A DNA stretch of 45,932 nt from Methylomonas methanica (GTDB lineage Bacteria > Pseudomonadota > Gammaproteobacteria > Methylococcales > Methylomonadaceae): the NCBI RefSeq assembly GCF_001644035.1, contig NZ_LUUG01000042.1, positions 1 through 45,932 on the forward strand, given 5' to 3'. Under the pieces are notes generated by a model. That model ran no database searches and was not told where the DNA came from. It saw nothing but the letters and a program-made list of their open reading frames with translations. A program made the position numbers and the translations under genes. This document shows, in pieces, positions 9,311-18,000 of the stretch (positions are counted from its first letter, which is position 1; every line of letters starts with the position of its first letter).

Positions 9311-9505
9311 ACGGCATTCGACCGACGCTATTTTCGGTCGGTCGAAGCCTCTCGATACGGCATTAGGCCGACGCGGATACGGCATTAGACCGACGGAGGC
9401 ACGGCATTCGGCCGACAAGGTAACGGCATTAGACCGACGGGCACGGCATTCGACCGACAAAAAGCACGGCATTAGGCCGACGTTTGACACGGCATTAGAC
9501 CGACG
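9311..9505 (+). repeat. Eight 17-bp iterons, replication origin
   Basis: Direct copies of ACGGCATT(A/C)G(A/G)CCGAC(G/A) start at 9311, 9357, 9379, 9401, 9423, 9443, 9466 and 9489. From the second copy on, the spacing is 20-23 bp, about two helix turns, so bound initiators would sit on one face of the DNA. Between copies 1 and 2 there is a partial copy in reverse orientation (CGGTCGGTCGAA near 9335-9346). The array follows the trfA-type gene at once, making it the likely binding site for that protein and its copy-number control. Confidence 0.95.
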
Positions 9506-9586
9506 CTTCGAGCAAATTGTGAAATCGCCGCAGGCCTTGCCATTCTTGGGCTACAGCGACTCTTTCGCGCTGAAAATCGAGGGTGC

Positions 9587-9642
9587 TAATCTATATATAA
9601 TCTTTATTTAATCTAAATAAGGGAATGTACATCTGTGGATAA
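9587..9642. other. Origin unwinding element (three 11-bp AT-rich repeats) and DnaA box
   Basis: TAATCT occurs at 9587, 9598 and 9609, exactly 11 bp apart, each followed by five A/T bases. At 9634-9642 lies TGTGGATAA, the reverse complement of the perfect DnaA box TTATCCACA. Together with the neighbouring iterons this is the standard layout of an iteron-plasmid oriV: initiator sites, an easily melted region and a host DnaA site. No gene is seen between the iterons and merR. Confidence 0.85.
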
Positions 9643-9834
9643 TTTCACCTTTTAAAAGAACGCTTGTTCACCGTGCCGGGGTTCTGCGAACATGCCATTA
9701 TCTCTTCCGGCTTTCGCACAATGGCCCAATAGCTTTATAAAATTCAATTTCTGTTTGTCAGATTTCTGATTACGACTCCAGCTATTTGATGAACATTGTC
9801 GTTTTACATTGAGAAGAAAACCCAAGGCTCAAAA

Positions 9835-10242
9835 ATGTCAAATTTAACGATCGGCAAACTAGCCAAACAAACCGAAGTCACTATCGAGACCATCCGTCAC
9901 TATCAACGTATCGGCTTACTGACGGAACCACCGAAACCCGATGGCGGTTATCGATGTTATTCATCTGATGCGACTGCGCGAATACGCTTCATCAAACGTG
10001 CGCAGCAGGCTGGATTTACCTTGAAGGAAATTGCCACCTTGTTATCGCTTGATGGGGCGCATTGTGCTGACGTACGACAACTAGCCGAGCAGAAATGTCA
10101 GCAGATTGATCAACAAATCAGGGATTTAACGACTCTCCGTCAGATATTGGAAAGTCTGGTCAACGACTGTCAGCAGACAGCTCCAGCAGCTCATTGCGCT
10201 ATTCTCGATGCGTTTAGCGATGATGCATCAACCCAAGCCTGA
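9835..10242 (+). CDS. merR: MerR mercury-responsive regulator
   Basis: The 135-residue MerR represses, then on Hg(II) binding activates, the mer promoter by twisting the DNA. The N-terminal helix-turn-helix reads TIGKLAKQTEVTIETIRHYQRIGLL, with the family's GGYRCYS wing. The three mercury ligands are Cys77, Cys112 and Cys121; their spacing (35 and 9) equals that of Tn501 MerR Cys82, 117 and 126, so this is a true Hg sensor rather than a copper or zinc relative. I chose the ATG at 9835 because upstream codons do not resemble the family. merR lies in the same direction as merT, upstream of the inducible promoter, instead of being divergent as in Tn21 and Tn501. Confidence 0.95.
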   Translation: MSNLTIGKLAKQTEVTIETIRHYQRIGLLTEPPKPDGGYRCYSSDATARIRFIKRAQQAGFTLKEIATLLSLDGAHCADVRQLAEQKCQQIDQQIRDLTTLRQILESLVNDCQQTAPAAHCAILDAFSDDASTQA

Positions 10243-10257
10243 TTTTAAATCACGCAC

Positions 10258-10289
10258 TTGACTCTGTTCTAAACAACAGGGTTTAGACT
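10258..10289 (+). promoter_or_regulatory. Mercury-inducible mer promoter and MerR operator
   Basis: A -35 TTGACT (10258-10263) is followed by an over-long 19-20 bp spacer and a -10 TAGACT (10284-10289), the geometry peculiar to MerR-type promoters. The spacer contains the imperfect dyad CTGTTCTAAACAACAG, the expected MerR binding site. It lies between merR and merT, so it would drive merT-merP and the following gene. Confidence 0.8.
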
Positions 10290-10329
10290 CCTTGCCAGCA
10301 TTGAACATTGTTTGGTTGAGGAGATTCGC

Positions 10330-10698
10330 ATGAATACAGACCCTGAAACATCCATTAACACCCCGTCATGGTTAGGGTTCGGCGCTCTCTTGGCCGCTAT
10401 AGGGGCTTCGGCATGCTGTGTCGGGCCCTTTTTATTTTTATCTTTAGGTATTGGCGGCGCATGGATGAGTACGTTGACGGGACTGGAACCGGTCCGTCCA
10501 TTTTTCATCATCCTGACCCTGGTCTTTATGGCGTTAGGGTATCGAAAACTCTATCTAACACCTCAACGCTGTGAGGAAGGTGAAAGCTGTGCCACATCCG
10601 ACATTCAACGCCGACAACGCCTGATGTTTTGGTTGGGTTCCGCATTCATTTTGATACTGCTGGCCTTTCCCTGGTTAGCGCCTTTTTTCATGGCTTGA
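10330..10698 (+). CDS. merT: MerT mercuric ion inner-membrane transporter
   Basis: MerT carries Hg(II) across the inner membrane from MerP to the cytoplasm. The 122-residue protein has three hydrophobic helices. The vicinal pair Cys29-Cys30 sits in the first helix (GASACCVGPFLF), and a second pair, Cys81 and Cys87, lies in the cytoplasmic loop (QRCEEGESCAT), as in classic MerT. The ATG at 10330 is preceded by GAGGAG, which decides against the longer start. It is the first gene after the mer promoter, with merP 12 bp downstream. No merA follows, so imported mercury would have to be handled by a reductase encoded elsewhere. Confidence 0.95.
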   Translation: MNTDPETSINTPSWLGFGALLAAIGASACCVGPFLFLSLGIGGAWMSTLTGLEPVRPFFIILTLVFMALGYRKLYLTPQRCEEGESCATSDIQRRQRLMFWLGSAFILILLAFPWLAPFFMA

Positions 10699-10710
10699 GA
10701 GGATTCAGAT

Positions 10711-11037
10711 ATGACCATTAAATCCAGTTTGCTTATTTTAAGCTTGTCATCAAGTGTGTTGTGGATGCCGGCGGCTCATGCTGAAACGGCTGTTGCACAG
10801 CCAAACCGACAGCAAACGGTGACGCTGAATATAGAAAATATGACCTGTGCCATGTGTACAGTTACCATCAAGAAAGCTTTGCAGAAAGTCGAAGGCGTAC
10901 AAGAAGTGACTGTCGATTACGATTTAAAAACAGCCACTATAATCTTCGATAGCCAAAAAACCGATAGTGCAGCCTTGATCAAAGCCACGACGGATGCTGG
11001 TTATCCGGGTTCCCTTGCCACACCTGTTGCTCGATAA
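10711..11037 (+). CDS. merP: MerP periplasmic mercury-binding protein
   Basis: MerP picks up Hg(II) in the periplasm and passes it to MerT. The 108-residue precursor has a signal peptide ending AAHA (about residue 24) and a heavy-metal-associated domain with the metal motif MTCAMC (Cys46, Cys49). The ferredoxin-like fold pattern is complete: KKALQKVEGVQEVTVDYDLKTATI and ALIKATTDAGY. A GAGAGGATT ribosome site precedes the start. It belongs to the merT operon. Confidence 0.95.
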   Translation: MTIKSSLLILSLSSSVLWMPAAHAETAVAQPNRQQTVTLNIENMTCAMCTVTIKKALQKVEGVQEVTVDYDLKTATIIFDSQKTDSAALIKATTDAGYPGSLATPVAR

Positions 11038-11054
11038 GGCCGAGGATAGCGTCT

Positions 11055-11522
11055 ATGTCTGATTGCTGCAGCTCCACTATTACCAAACAGATTTGTCCTG
11101 AATGCGGTTCCTCGTGCAAAAGCGTCGGCATGTCAACGCTGTACCATCAGGTAAGGTTTCCCGAGAATCAGTCAATCGTCATTGATAGCTATTATTTTTG
11201 TCCGGCAAAAACATGCTCAATTGCTTACTTCTCCAACGCAGGCAACGCTATTCCCAAACAGCTTTTACGAAGCTATCAAGCGATCCAAAACGACGCGCTT
11301 TGTTACTGTTTTGATATTGACGCCGAGCAGTATTTATCGGCGTTAAAAGCTCAGCGTGCGGAACCGATAAAGGATTTTGTCATGCAACGCACCAAGGCCG
11401 GGGAATGTGCCTGTGAAATCAGGAACCCGTCAGGCCAGTGCTGTTTAGCCAACATCAAGCGTTTGGAAAATCAATGGCTGGAACCAGGCATATTGAAACT
11501 CGATTTTAGACTCGGCGATTAA
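11055..11522 (+). CDS. Cysteine-rich CopZ-like metal/iron-sulfur protein of the mer operon
   Basis: The 155-residue cytoplasmic protein begins MSDCCS and has ICPECGSSC and YYFCPAKTCSIAYF, then a second cluster with LCYCFDI, ECACEIRNPSGQCCLANI. This pattern fits the N-terminal zinc plus [2Fe-2S] domain of Archaeoglobus-type CopZ, often annotated as a copper chaperone CopZ family protein and found next to mer genes. The HMA domain of true CopZ is absent, its role here perhaps being filled by MerP. It lies 17 bp after merP and so is in the same operon. A role in binding or delivering Hg(II) or thiol redox is inferred, not shown. Confidence 0.8.
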   Translation: MSDCCSSTITKQICPECGSSCKSVGMSTLYHQVRFPENQSIVIDSYYFCPAKTCSIAYFSNAGNAIPKQLLRSYQAIQNDALCYCFDIDAEQYLSALKAQRAEPIKDFVMQRTKAGECACEIRNPSGQCCLANIKRLENQWLEPGILKLDFRLGD

Positions 11523-11588
11523 CCGCTTTTATCTGAACAGAGACCTTCAATCCATTTAAGGGGCGGAACGAATATGGGATTTATGGCC

Positions 11589-12071
11589 TCACTCGGCGGG
11601 CGGGTTTGTGTTGGGTTCGAGACCCTTTCGATAACGCTGCACCGCGTCGCGAATTTTTCCCAGCCGATCGAGCTGTTGCCGGATATGGGCAAACTCGGTT
11701 TCCAGTTCTTCGACTAATTCCGCTTCCCAGGCGGGTTCGCCCTTCAGCAGGTTGCCGAGCGGATAACGATAGCCGCGACCTTTTTTCAGGTACTGAGCAA
11801 TGGGCTTGGTTTGACCGTTTTGCCGCAACGTGGCCATGCGGTACCACTCAATGCTGAAAGCGCGTTGGTTTTCCCGGCAGCGGATGCGGACGCCGATTCG
11901 GCCCGATTCGCTTTTGTTGTGTTTCTGGCGCTGGCTTTTCATTTGGCGCCAATAATCATCGACCAGCACTTTGGCTTGCGCCTGGAGATGATCGCACTGG
12001 GTTTCGATCCAATGCAGCAGGTCTTGTTCGGTGAGAGTGGACTGTGCGTTGACAGGTTGTTCGCTGGACAT
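11589..12071 (-). CDS. mobI: MobI-family auxiliary transfer protein
   Basis: The 160-residue soluble protein resembles MobI(A/C), needed together with TraI for oriT processing in SXT and IncA/C elements. Characteristic parts are QAKVLVDDYWRQMKSQR, a GVRIRCRE...SIEWYR strand pair, YLKKGRGYRYPLGNL and a charged C-terminal helix (WEAELVEELETEFAHIRQQLDRLGKIRDAV). The start ATG has GGAAAA upstream. In SXT the oriT lies in the non-coding space just upstream of mobI. Here that space is the 486 bp to traF, rich in repeats. The gene is convergent with the mer cassette, which appears inserted between the replication origin and mobI. Confidence 0.85.
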   Translation of the reverse strand: MSSEQPVNAQSTLTEQDLLHWIETQCDHLQAQAKVLVDDYWRQMKSQRQKHNKSESGRIGVRIRCRENQRAFSIEWYRMATLRQNGQTKPIAQYLKKGRGYRYPLGNLLKGEPAWEAELVEELETEFAHIRQQLDRLGKIRDAVQRYRKGLEPNTNPPAE

Positions 12072-12419
12072 GAATTTTCCTATTACTTAACTGTAGGGAT
12101 AGACATGGACAATGCCTAAGGGACTTTCTGTTCATTGCGAGCCTTGGAAAACGTCTTACTGCATAGGTATTTGCACCTTAAATGCCTACCGCAGTAGGCA
12201 TATCACTGTCATTTTCTCGATGGTTTCTTTAGGCATTGCCTCGGCAAAACGGCGTGATTCATGCCTATCTAGGAAATAACTTCGGATTTCGAACCGATTA
12301 CCGTTGCCACGTTTCCCTACTAACGTAGGCAAATCGAAAGTCGATTCCTATTGGGATTTACGGGTCATCGCCAGTTCGCAATAACGTCGACATTTTAGGC
12401 AACCGATATGGGATGCCGA
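12072..12419. other. Candidate oriT, TAGGCA-repeat non-coding region upstream of mobI
   Basis: No gene fits here. The hexamer TAGGCA or its complement TGCCTA occurs at 12113, 12183, 12195, 12230, 12262, 12326 and 12396. Two of these form the perfect hairpin ATGCCTACCGCAGTAGGCAT (12182-12201). Position upstream of mobI is the place of oriT in SXT-like elements, so these repeats are likely binding sites for MobI, TraI or another relaxosome protein. The nick site cannot be placed by eye. Confidence 0.6.
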
Positions 12420-12523
12420 TTGCAGTTGACGCCGAATTCGTGATCGTCTGCCGTCACGGTCGCGTTCTGCGATAGCTTTTCGAACCATCTTGCAGCTGAT
12501 GGCGTTTTCGTCGTCAGCTGCAA
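12420..12523 (+). promoter_or_regulatory. traF leader: palindrome matching the traI leader, plus a degenerate third copy
   Basis: TTGCAGCTGA (12490-12499) and TCAGCTGCAA (12514-12523) form 10-bp perfect arms, ending 34 nt before the traF ATG. In transcript direction the 17 bases TTCGTCGTCAGCTGCAA are identical in the traI leader, and the sequence from there to the start codon is also similar. A half copy, 12420-12440, matches the traI palindrome at 19 of 21 bases. The site probably co-ordinates the two operons. Confidence 0.68.
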
Positions 12524-12557
12524 AAGTGGCTGGGAAAATCTGACGGACAATGGCGCG

Positions 12558-13568
12558 ATGAACCGAAACGCCATTTCTTTACCGATCATCATGAGCTTGT
12601 GTCTCAGAGCCTCTATGGCGATGGGTAAGGACGACGCGCCCGAGGTTTCCTATTTCGCCGACAAACAGCGCGGCTGGTTTTGGTATGAGGTGTTGCCTGA
12701 GCCGGTCAAAAAAGCCAAACCCGAAATCCAAGCCGATCAGGAAAAACCCAAGCCTGACAGCAAACCGCCTAACGTCGTTGAGGCTGAAATTGAAACCCAA
12801 ACTCAAGCACAGACTGCTGTAGAACCCCAGCCACTGTCCTCGACCTGGTTGAAGCAAAACCTGGAGCATTACTTAAACCAAGCCATCGACGATCCGAGTC
12901 CCGAGAATGTGGCGGCGTTTTACTATCTGCAGCGGGTGATGATGGACAAAGCCGAGCGTTTTACCAATGCAGCGCGTTACGTGGTGATGTCGGATCCGCA
13001 ACTCGATGAAACTGTGCGCCGGCCAGTGGCGACCTATGCGGCCAATGAAGCCAATCATCAGGCCAGCGTGGTGGCCGAACGCGCCTTGAAAGCGATTGCC
13101 GCCCAAGCCGGCATCTTGTTTTTCTTCCGGTCCGATTGTCCCTATTGCCATGTGCAGGCGCCGATTCTGGCGATGCTGGAAAACGCTTATGGATTCAAGA
13201 TTTATCCCGTGTCGCTCGATGGTTTGCCGATGCCGAACGGCTTTTTCAGTCAGTTCAAACGTGATAACGGTCAGGCTGCCATGTTGGGGGTTGAACAGAC
13301 ACCGGCGCTGTTTCTGATGAAACCGCCCAAGCAGATTGTGCCGTTGGCGCAAGGCGCCTTGTCGTTAGAGGAAGTTACCGGACGGATTCTGCTGGCCGCC
13401 AAGGAAGCCGGTTGGATCGATGCCTCGCAATATCAAACTACCCAGGGCATTCGTAACACGCCGATGCTATTGCCGGCCGCCGGTAGCATCAGCCCGGCGG
13501 TCACTCAAGATCCACTGTCACTGATCCAGGCATTGCAACGCAGTGCGCAAATGAGGAGCACGCCATGA
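12558..13568 (+). CDS. traF: Conjugal transfer protein TraF (thioredoxin-fold, periplasmic)
   Basis: TraF belongs to the F-type pilus assembly/mating group and acts in the periplasm, probably helping disulfide formation in TraH, TraG and others. The 336-residue precursor has a signal peptide (cleavage near SMA, residue 20), a Lys/Pro/Glu-rich spacer, then a TraF body (GWFWYEVLPEP; YYLQRVMMDKAERFTNAARYV) and a thioredoxin-like domain with an intact CPYC motif (FFFRSDCPYCHVQAP) and a cis-Pro loop (GVEQTPALFL). Many F TraF proteins lack the CxxC, so a redox-active form is notable. The stop overlaps the traH start as ATGA. It follows the palindromic leader. Confidence 0.92.
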   Translation: MNRNAISLPIIMSLCLRASMAMGKDDAPEVSYFADKQRGWFWYEVLPEPVKKAKPEIQADQEKPKPDSKPPNVVEAEIETQTQAQTAVEPQPLSSTWLKQNLEHYLNQAIDDPSPENVAAFYYLQRVMMDKAERFTNAARYVVMSDPQLDETVRRPVATYAANEANHQASVVAERALKAIAAQAGILFFFRSDCPYCHVQAPILAMLENAYGFKIYPVSLDGLPMPNGFFSQFKRDNGQAAMLGVEQTPALFLMKPPKQIVPLAQGALSLEEVTGRILLAAKEAGWIDASQYQTTQGIRNTPMLLPAAGSISPAVTQDPLSLIQALQRSAQMRSTP

Positions 13569-15016
13569 CGTCGTTTTCGCTTCGATTACGCTATCGCCAA
13601 GTCGTCGTATTGATTTTGTTGGTTGAGAGTGCCGTTCCAGCCTATGCCGACCTGCAACAGGAAATGGACAGCATGTTCGGCACCATGACCAATTTTACGG
13701 CGCCGACCGCGCATTTGGGGCAGCGCCGTGGCGTGATTACCGGCGGCAGCTTGGTGGCACGCAATGGCATCACCAATACCAACCTGGTGTCGTTCGTGCC
13801 ACCGTCGTTCAGTGCTGGTTGTGGCGGTATCGATTTGTTCGCCGGCAGTTTCAGTTTCATCAACTTCAACCAGTTCGTGCAATTGATGCGCAACGTGGCC
13901 GGCAATGCGGCGGGCTATGCATTCCAACTCGCCGTTGGCGCCATGTGTCCCTGGTGTGCGTCTGTGATGACCGACCTGCAAAAGAAAATCCAGGAGATGA
14001 ACCAGATGTTCAGCAACTCCTGCCGTTTGGCGCAGGGCCTGGTCAACGATACGGTCAAAGCCTTCGATCTGCAAAGCAAGACCAATCTGTCCAATGCCTC
14101 GTTTACCCAAGGCATTTCGGATGTGTTTTCCAGTTGGACCAATACCAGTACCCTGGGTGATCCGGTACAGCAAATCAAGCAAAACGACCCGACCGATATG
14201 ACCAAGATCATTCAAGGCAATCTGGTCTGGCGGGCCTTGGTCAATCAGAACGCTGGTGGTTGGTTTCGGTTTGGCGGCAACAGTTTACTGGAAGCGGCCA
14301 TGAGTATTTCCGGTACGGTGATCGTCGATGCGCCTCAAGCCGCACCGGACGGCAAAGGCGAAAACAATGCCATCAGTGCGCCGCCGCCGGTGTTGCGGAT
14401 CAAGGATTTGATGTACGGCAACGATGCCGGCAACAGTTATCAAACCGTCAGGATGTATACCTGCAGTGATGGCCATGACGCCGATCAGTGTCTGAAGCCC
14501 ATTGTCCAGAACGTCAATCTGGTCGGCTTGAAACAAAGGGTAATGGAACTCTTGCTGGGATCGGCTAATAGCGGCAATGGCTTGATTTACAAATTCTCGA
14601 CCAACAGCGGCCAGATCACCGACAGCGAGAAAGCATTCATGCAAACCGTACCGGATGCCATCGGCGGCATGATCCATAACCTGGCGAGGGAGGATGCCGG
14701 CATTGCCAAACTGTGGGCCGAAGAAGCGGCACCGGTGATTGCCTTGGAATTGGCGCAATTGATCGTCAACGATTTGCTCAATGCCGTGCAGACCGCGGCA
14801 CACATGAACGACCACGCCTACGCCAAATTGCTGATGGATGCCTTGAAAGATGCCCGTGAGCAGATTCAAGACGAGTACGTCACAATCGCCGGTCGTTATG
14901 GGAATCCGCAAACCCTGATGGCGTTTTACCAGCAATTGATGAATACCGTGAAGCCTAAACACTACGGCACCGTGGCGCAGTTGCCGGCTTCCGGGATGGC
15001 TTGGCCAAGTCCTTAA
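13565..15016 (+). CDS. traH: Conjugal transfer protein TraH
   Basis: TraH is an outer-membrane-associated periplasmic protein for pilus extension and mating-pair stability in F-type systems. The 483-residue precursor has a signal peptide ending VPAYA (about residue 28), then the family's N-terminal DLQQEMDSMFGTMTNFTAP and GVITGGSLVARN, SFVPPSFSAGCGGIDLFAGSFSFIN and the cysteine pair region AVGAMCPWCASVMTDLQKKIQEMNQ. Length is typical. It is coupled to traF by ATGA. A 61-bp gap separates it from traG. Confidence 0.95.
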   Translation: MTSFSLRLRYRQVVVLILLVESAVPAYADLQQEMDSMFGTMTNFTAPTAHLGQRRGVITGGSLVARNGITNTNLVSFVPPSFSAGCGGIDLFAGSFSFINFNQFVQLMRNVAGNAAGYAFQLAVGAMCPWCASVMTDLQKKIQEMNQMFSNSCRLAQGLVNDTVKAFDLQSKTNLSNASFTQGISDVFSSWTNTSTLGDPVQQIKQNDPTDMTKIIQGNLVWRALVNQNAGGWFRFGGNSLLEAAMSISGTVIVDAPQAAPDGKGENNAISAPPPVLRIKDLMYGNDAGNSYQTVRMYTCSDGHDADQCLKPIVQNVNLVGLKQRVMELLLGSANSGNGLIYKFSTNSGQITDSEKAFMQTVPDAIGGMIHNLAREDAGIAKLWAEEAAPVIALELAQLIVNDLLNAVQTAAHMNDHAYAKLLMDALKDAREQIQDEYVTIAGRYGNPQTLMAFYQQLMNTVKPKHYGTVAQLPASGMAWPSP

Positions 15017-15077
15017 ACGTTCATTCCACGTCCCCCATGATGTATTTCTTCCTCGTTGTTTAAAAGGCAGGTCGTCC

Positions 15078-18000
15078 ATGTTTGAAATCTTCTCCGTGGG
15101 CGATTCCGCCTATTTGCAAGCCGTCCTCAATGCCATCGCAATGATCTCCGGGACCGGTGATTACCGCACCGCGGCGGCCGTCGGCGGCTTGATCGGTGTC
15201 ATCATCGTCATGCTACGGGCCTTGTTGCAATGGGATGGTCGCGGTATCCGTTATCAGGATTTACTGTTGGCGTATGTGTTGTGGCTGATGCTATACGCAC
15301 CTTCGGTGCGGGTATCGATCGAGGATGCCTATACCGGTAGCGTGGTGGTAGTCGACAATGTGCCGTTGGGTCCGGCAGTCGTGGGTAGCGTGATGTCGAA
15401 CATGGGTTATCGCACTACACGGCTGTTCGAACAAGGCTTTGGTACGCCGTCGATGACCGGCAATGGCTTTGCCGACAGTTTGCAGACCTTGACGGCGGTA
15501 CGGAAGAATCTGTTGTCGCGGGTGAATTTAGGTGCGGCCAACGTGCCGAATGCCGGCAGCGACATGGAAACCTCGTTTGCCAACTACGTGCGCGAATGTA
15601 CCTTGACCGGTGTCGATCTGAACCAGAAATCGGTGGATGCCATCTTGCGTGATGCCGATCCGTTGAATGCGATCAGGTTTGATTCCGACATCTACATGAC
15701 GCAAATCTATGTCGGCGGCCAACCGCAAACCAAAACCTGCACGGATGCCTGGGCCGATTTGAGTGGGGTGGCCACCGGTAATTTCGCGACGGCGCTGGAA
15801 GGGTTGTTGCAGCCGACCTTGGCTGTGCCGGCAGCAGCTGACACGGTGCCGAAAATCCAGGATGCCTTCGATGCGTTGGCCGGGCCAGGTGTGGTCGATG
15901 CCGCCGATTACATGTTGATGTCGGCCATCATACCGATGTTCGAAAAAGGCGTCATCGGCCGGCATGAAGACGGCTTGCACTGGAACAAGGCGGCAATGGT
16001 CGAGCAAGCCATTCAGCAACGTAATACCCAGTGGGCGGCCGAACAAACGCTGTTTGCCAAGATCGTTCGACCCATGATGGCCTTCATCGAAGGTTTGAGT
16101 TACGCTATCGCGCCGATCATGGCGTTTGTGGTGATGCTGGGCAATGTCGGTATCCGGATGAATATCGGCTACTTCTCAATGTTGCTGTGGATCCAGCTGT
16201 GGATGCCGATACTGGCGGTGATCAATCTGTTCATCCAGATGTCGGCCGCTGGCAAAATGGCGGCGCTGACCACGGCCACCTACAATCTGCCGTCGATGAT
16301 GGGCATTTACCAACTGGATATGGAGTTGCAGCAATGGCTGTCGATCGGCGGCATGCTGGCGGCATCGACGCCGGCCATTACCTTGATGCTGATTTATCGC
16401 GGGGCAGTGACCGCCACCCATTTCCTGGGGCGGATGGATGGCGGCGATTACGTGAACGAAAAAATCGCCACGCCCGACGTGATCAGCCCGGCGCCGGTCT
16501 TGAATGCCCAGGCGCAACATCAATACAGTCCACTTTCAGCAGTTACCCAAACCGGTGTCGACAAAGTGCTGCCGACCTTTACCGCCGGCAAGGACATGAG
16601 TGCGGCGGTATCGTCGGCTTACAGCGCTTCGGAACAGGCGACCAGCAGCTTCATGCACAGTGTGTCGTCTACGGCGTCGAAATCGGCTAGCATCAGCAGC
16701 GATGCGTTTGATAGTCGTTCATTGGGCAATCAAATCGCCAGCAGTTCCAGTTATACCGATGCTTACAATCGTCAGTTTGGCGAAGCCTTTGCCAAGAAAC
16801 ATGCCGATACCGGGATTTCCGCCGATCAGTTCTCGGCGTTGGTGGCCGGCAGTGCCAATGCCGGCGCCAAGCTCGGTAACGACCAACTCAGCGGCGCAAT
16901 TTCTGGCCGCTTGCAAAACGACTTCAAAGTCAGTCAGGACAAGTCTGACGCCATTGCCGCCGACATCAGTCAAACCGTCAACGACAGTCAGGGCTATCAA
17001 GCGGGGTTGGCGAAAAGCCTGGCACTGGATGCGCAAACCGGCACCCGGAATGTGGCATCCATGGGCTTGCAACATCAATCATTGTCTTCGCTGCAACACA
17101 GCGCAACCGATGCGGTATCGGCTAATCAATCCTATCAACAAACTCTATCGGCTCAACAACGATTCGGAATTCAAGCCAGTTTCGGCGCGGCGGAAACGGG
17201 ATACAAAATCGCGCATGATCTTGGCTTGATGGAACGTCTGGATCGCACGCTGGATCAATACGGCTTGCGCGGCGATACGCAGCGGTTGGCCTCGCAATGG
17301 AAAGCGGCGAGTTGGATTAGCGATGCCGATCAAGCCTATGCCGCCGCCGGGATGTCGTTATTGACCGGTTTTTCGTCACCCAGTTACCGCACGCTGGATG
17401 ATCAACAATCGCACCAGGCGCAAATATCGGGTTATCAACTGCTCGGTGATGCATTTAATGCGCCGCAGGCCGATCAAAGCTGGGATGCCAGTCGGAATGA
17501 ATCGCTGAAAGCCAATGCACCGGAAACTGGTAAGGTTCAAGCTTCCGTCGAACAGGCCCATCTCAACGATCCGCGCGCTGAAACCGAATCGCTGGATCAG
17601 CGTGCTCAAGCCCGAATCAGCTCAGCGTCAGGCAAAATTGCCAATGGCGAAGAAAGTATCGAAGCCCAGCATGATCGAAATCTGGCCGAGCGTGAACAAA
17701 ATTCGAAAGAAGGCTTTGGACAATTGGCGAATGTCAAAGCAGAACACTTTAGGCAATCGATTGCGGCTGCGGCCAATGACACGCCTTCGGCCGCAGAGGC
17801 TTCTTACAATTATCTAGGGGGCAGTCTTTATAACTCCGCGAAAAATTTGGAAGCATTAGGATCGGTTAGTAACCAACATATCAAGGAGTTTGCAGAATAT
17901 GTTCAACAATCTCAAGCGCAAGGAATGGGAATTTGGGATTCAATAAAATTTGCTTCAAACCAATCGTATTCTGGATTTAAGGAGGCTTCTCAAGTATGGG

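Noticed and set aside
9311-9505. CRISPR array
   Set aside because: Repeats are 17 bp with 3-6 bp between them, too short for spacers, and they follow a replication initiator; they are iterons.
13586-15079. Long minus-strand frames opposite traH
   Set aside because: They mirror traH codons and show His/Arg-rich composition with no domain; shadows of the real gene.
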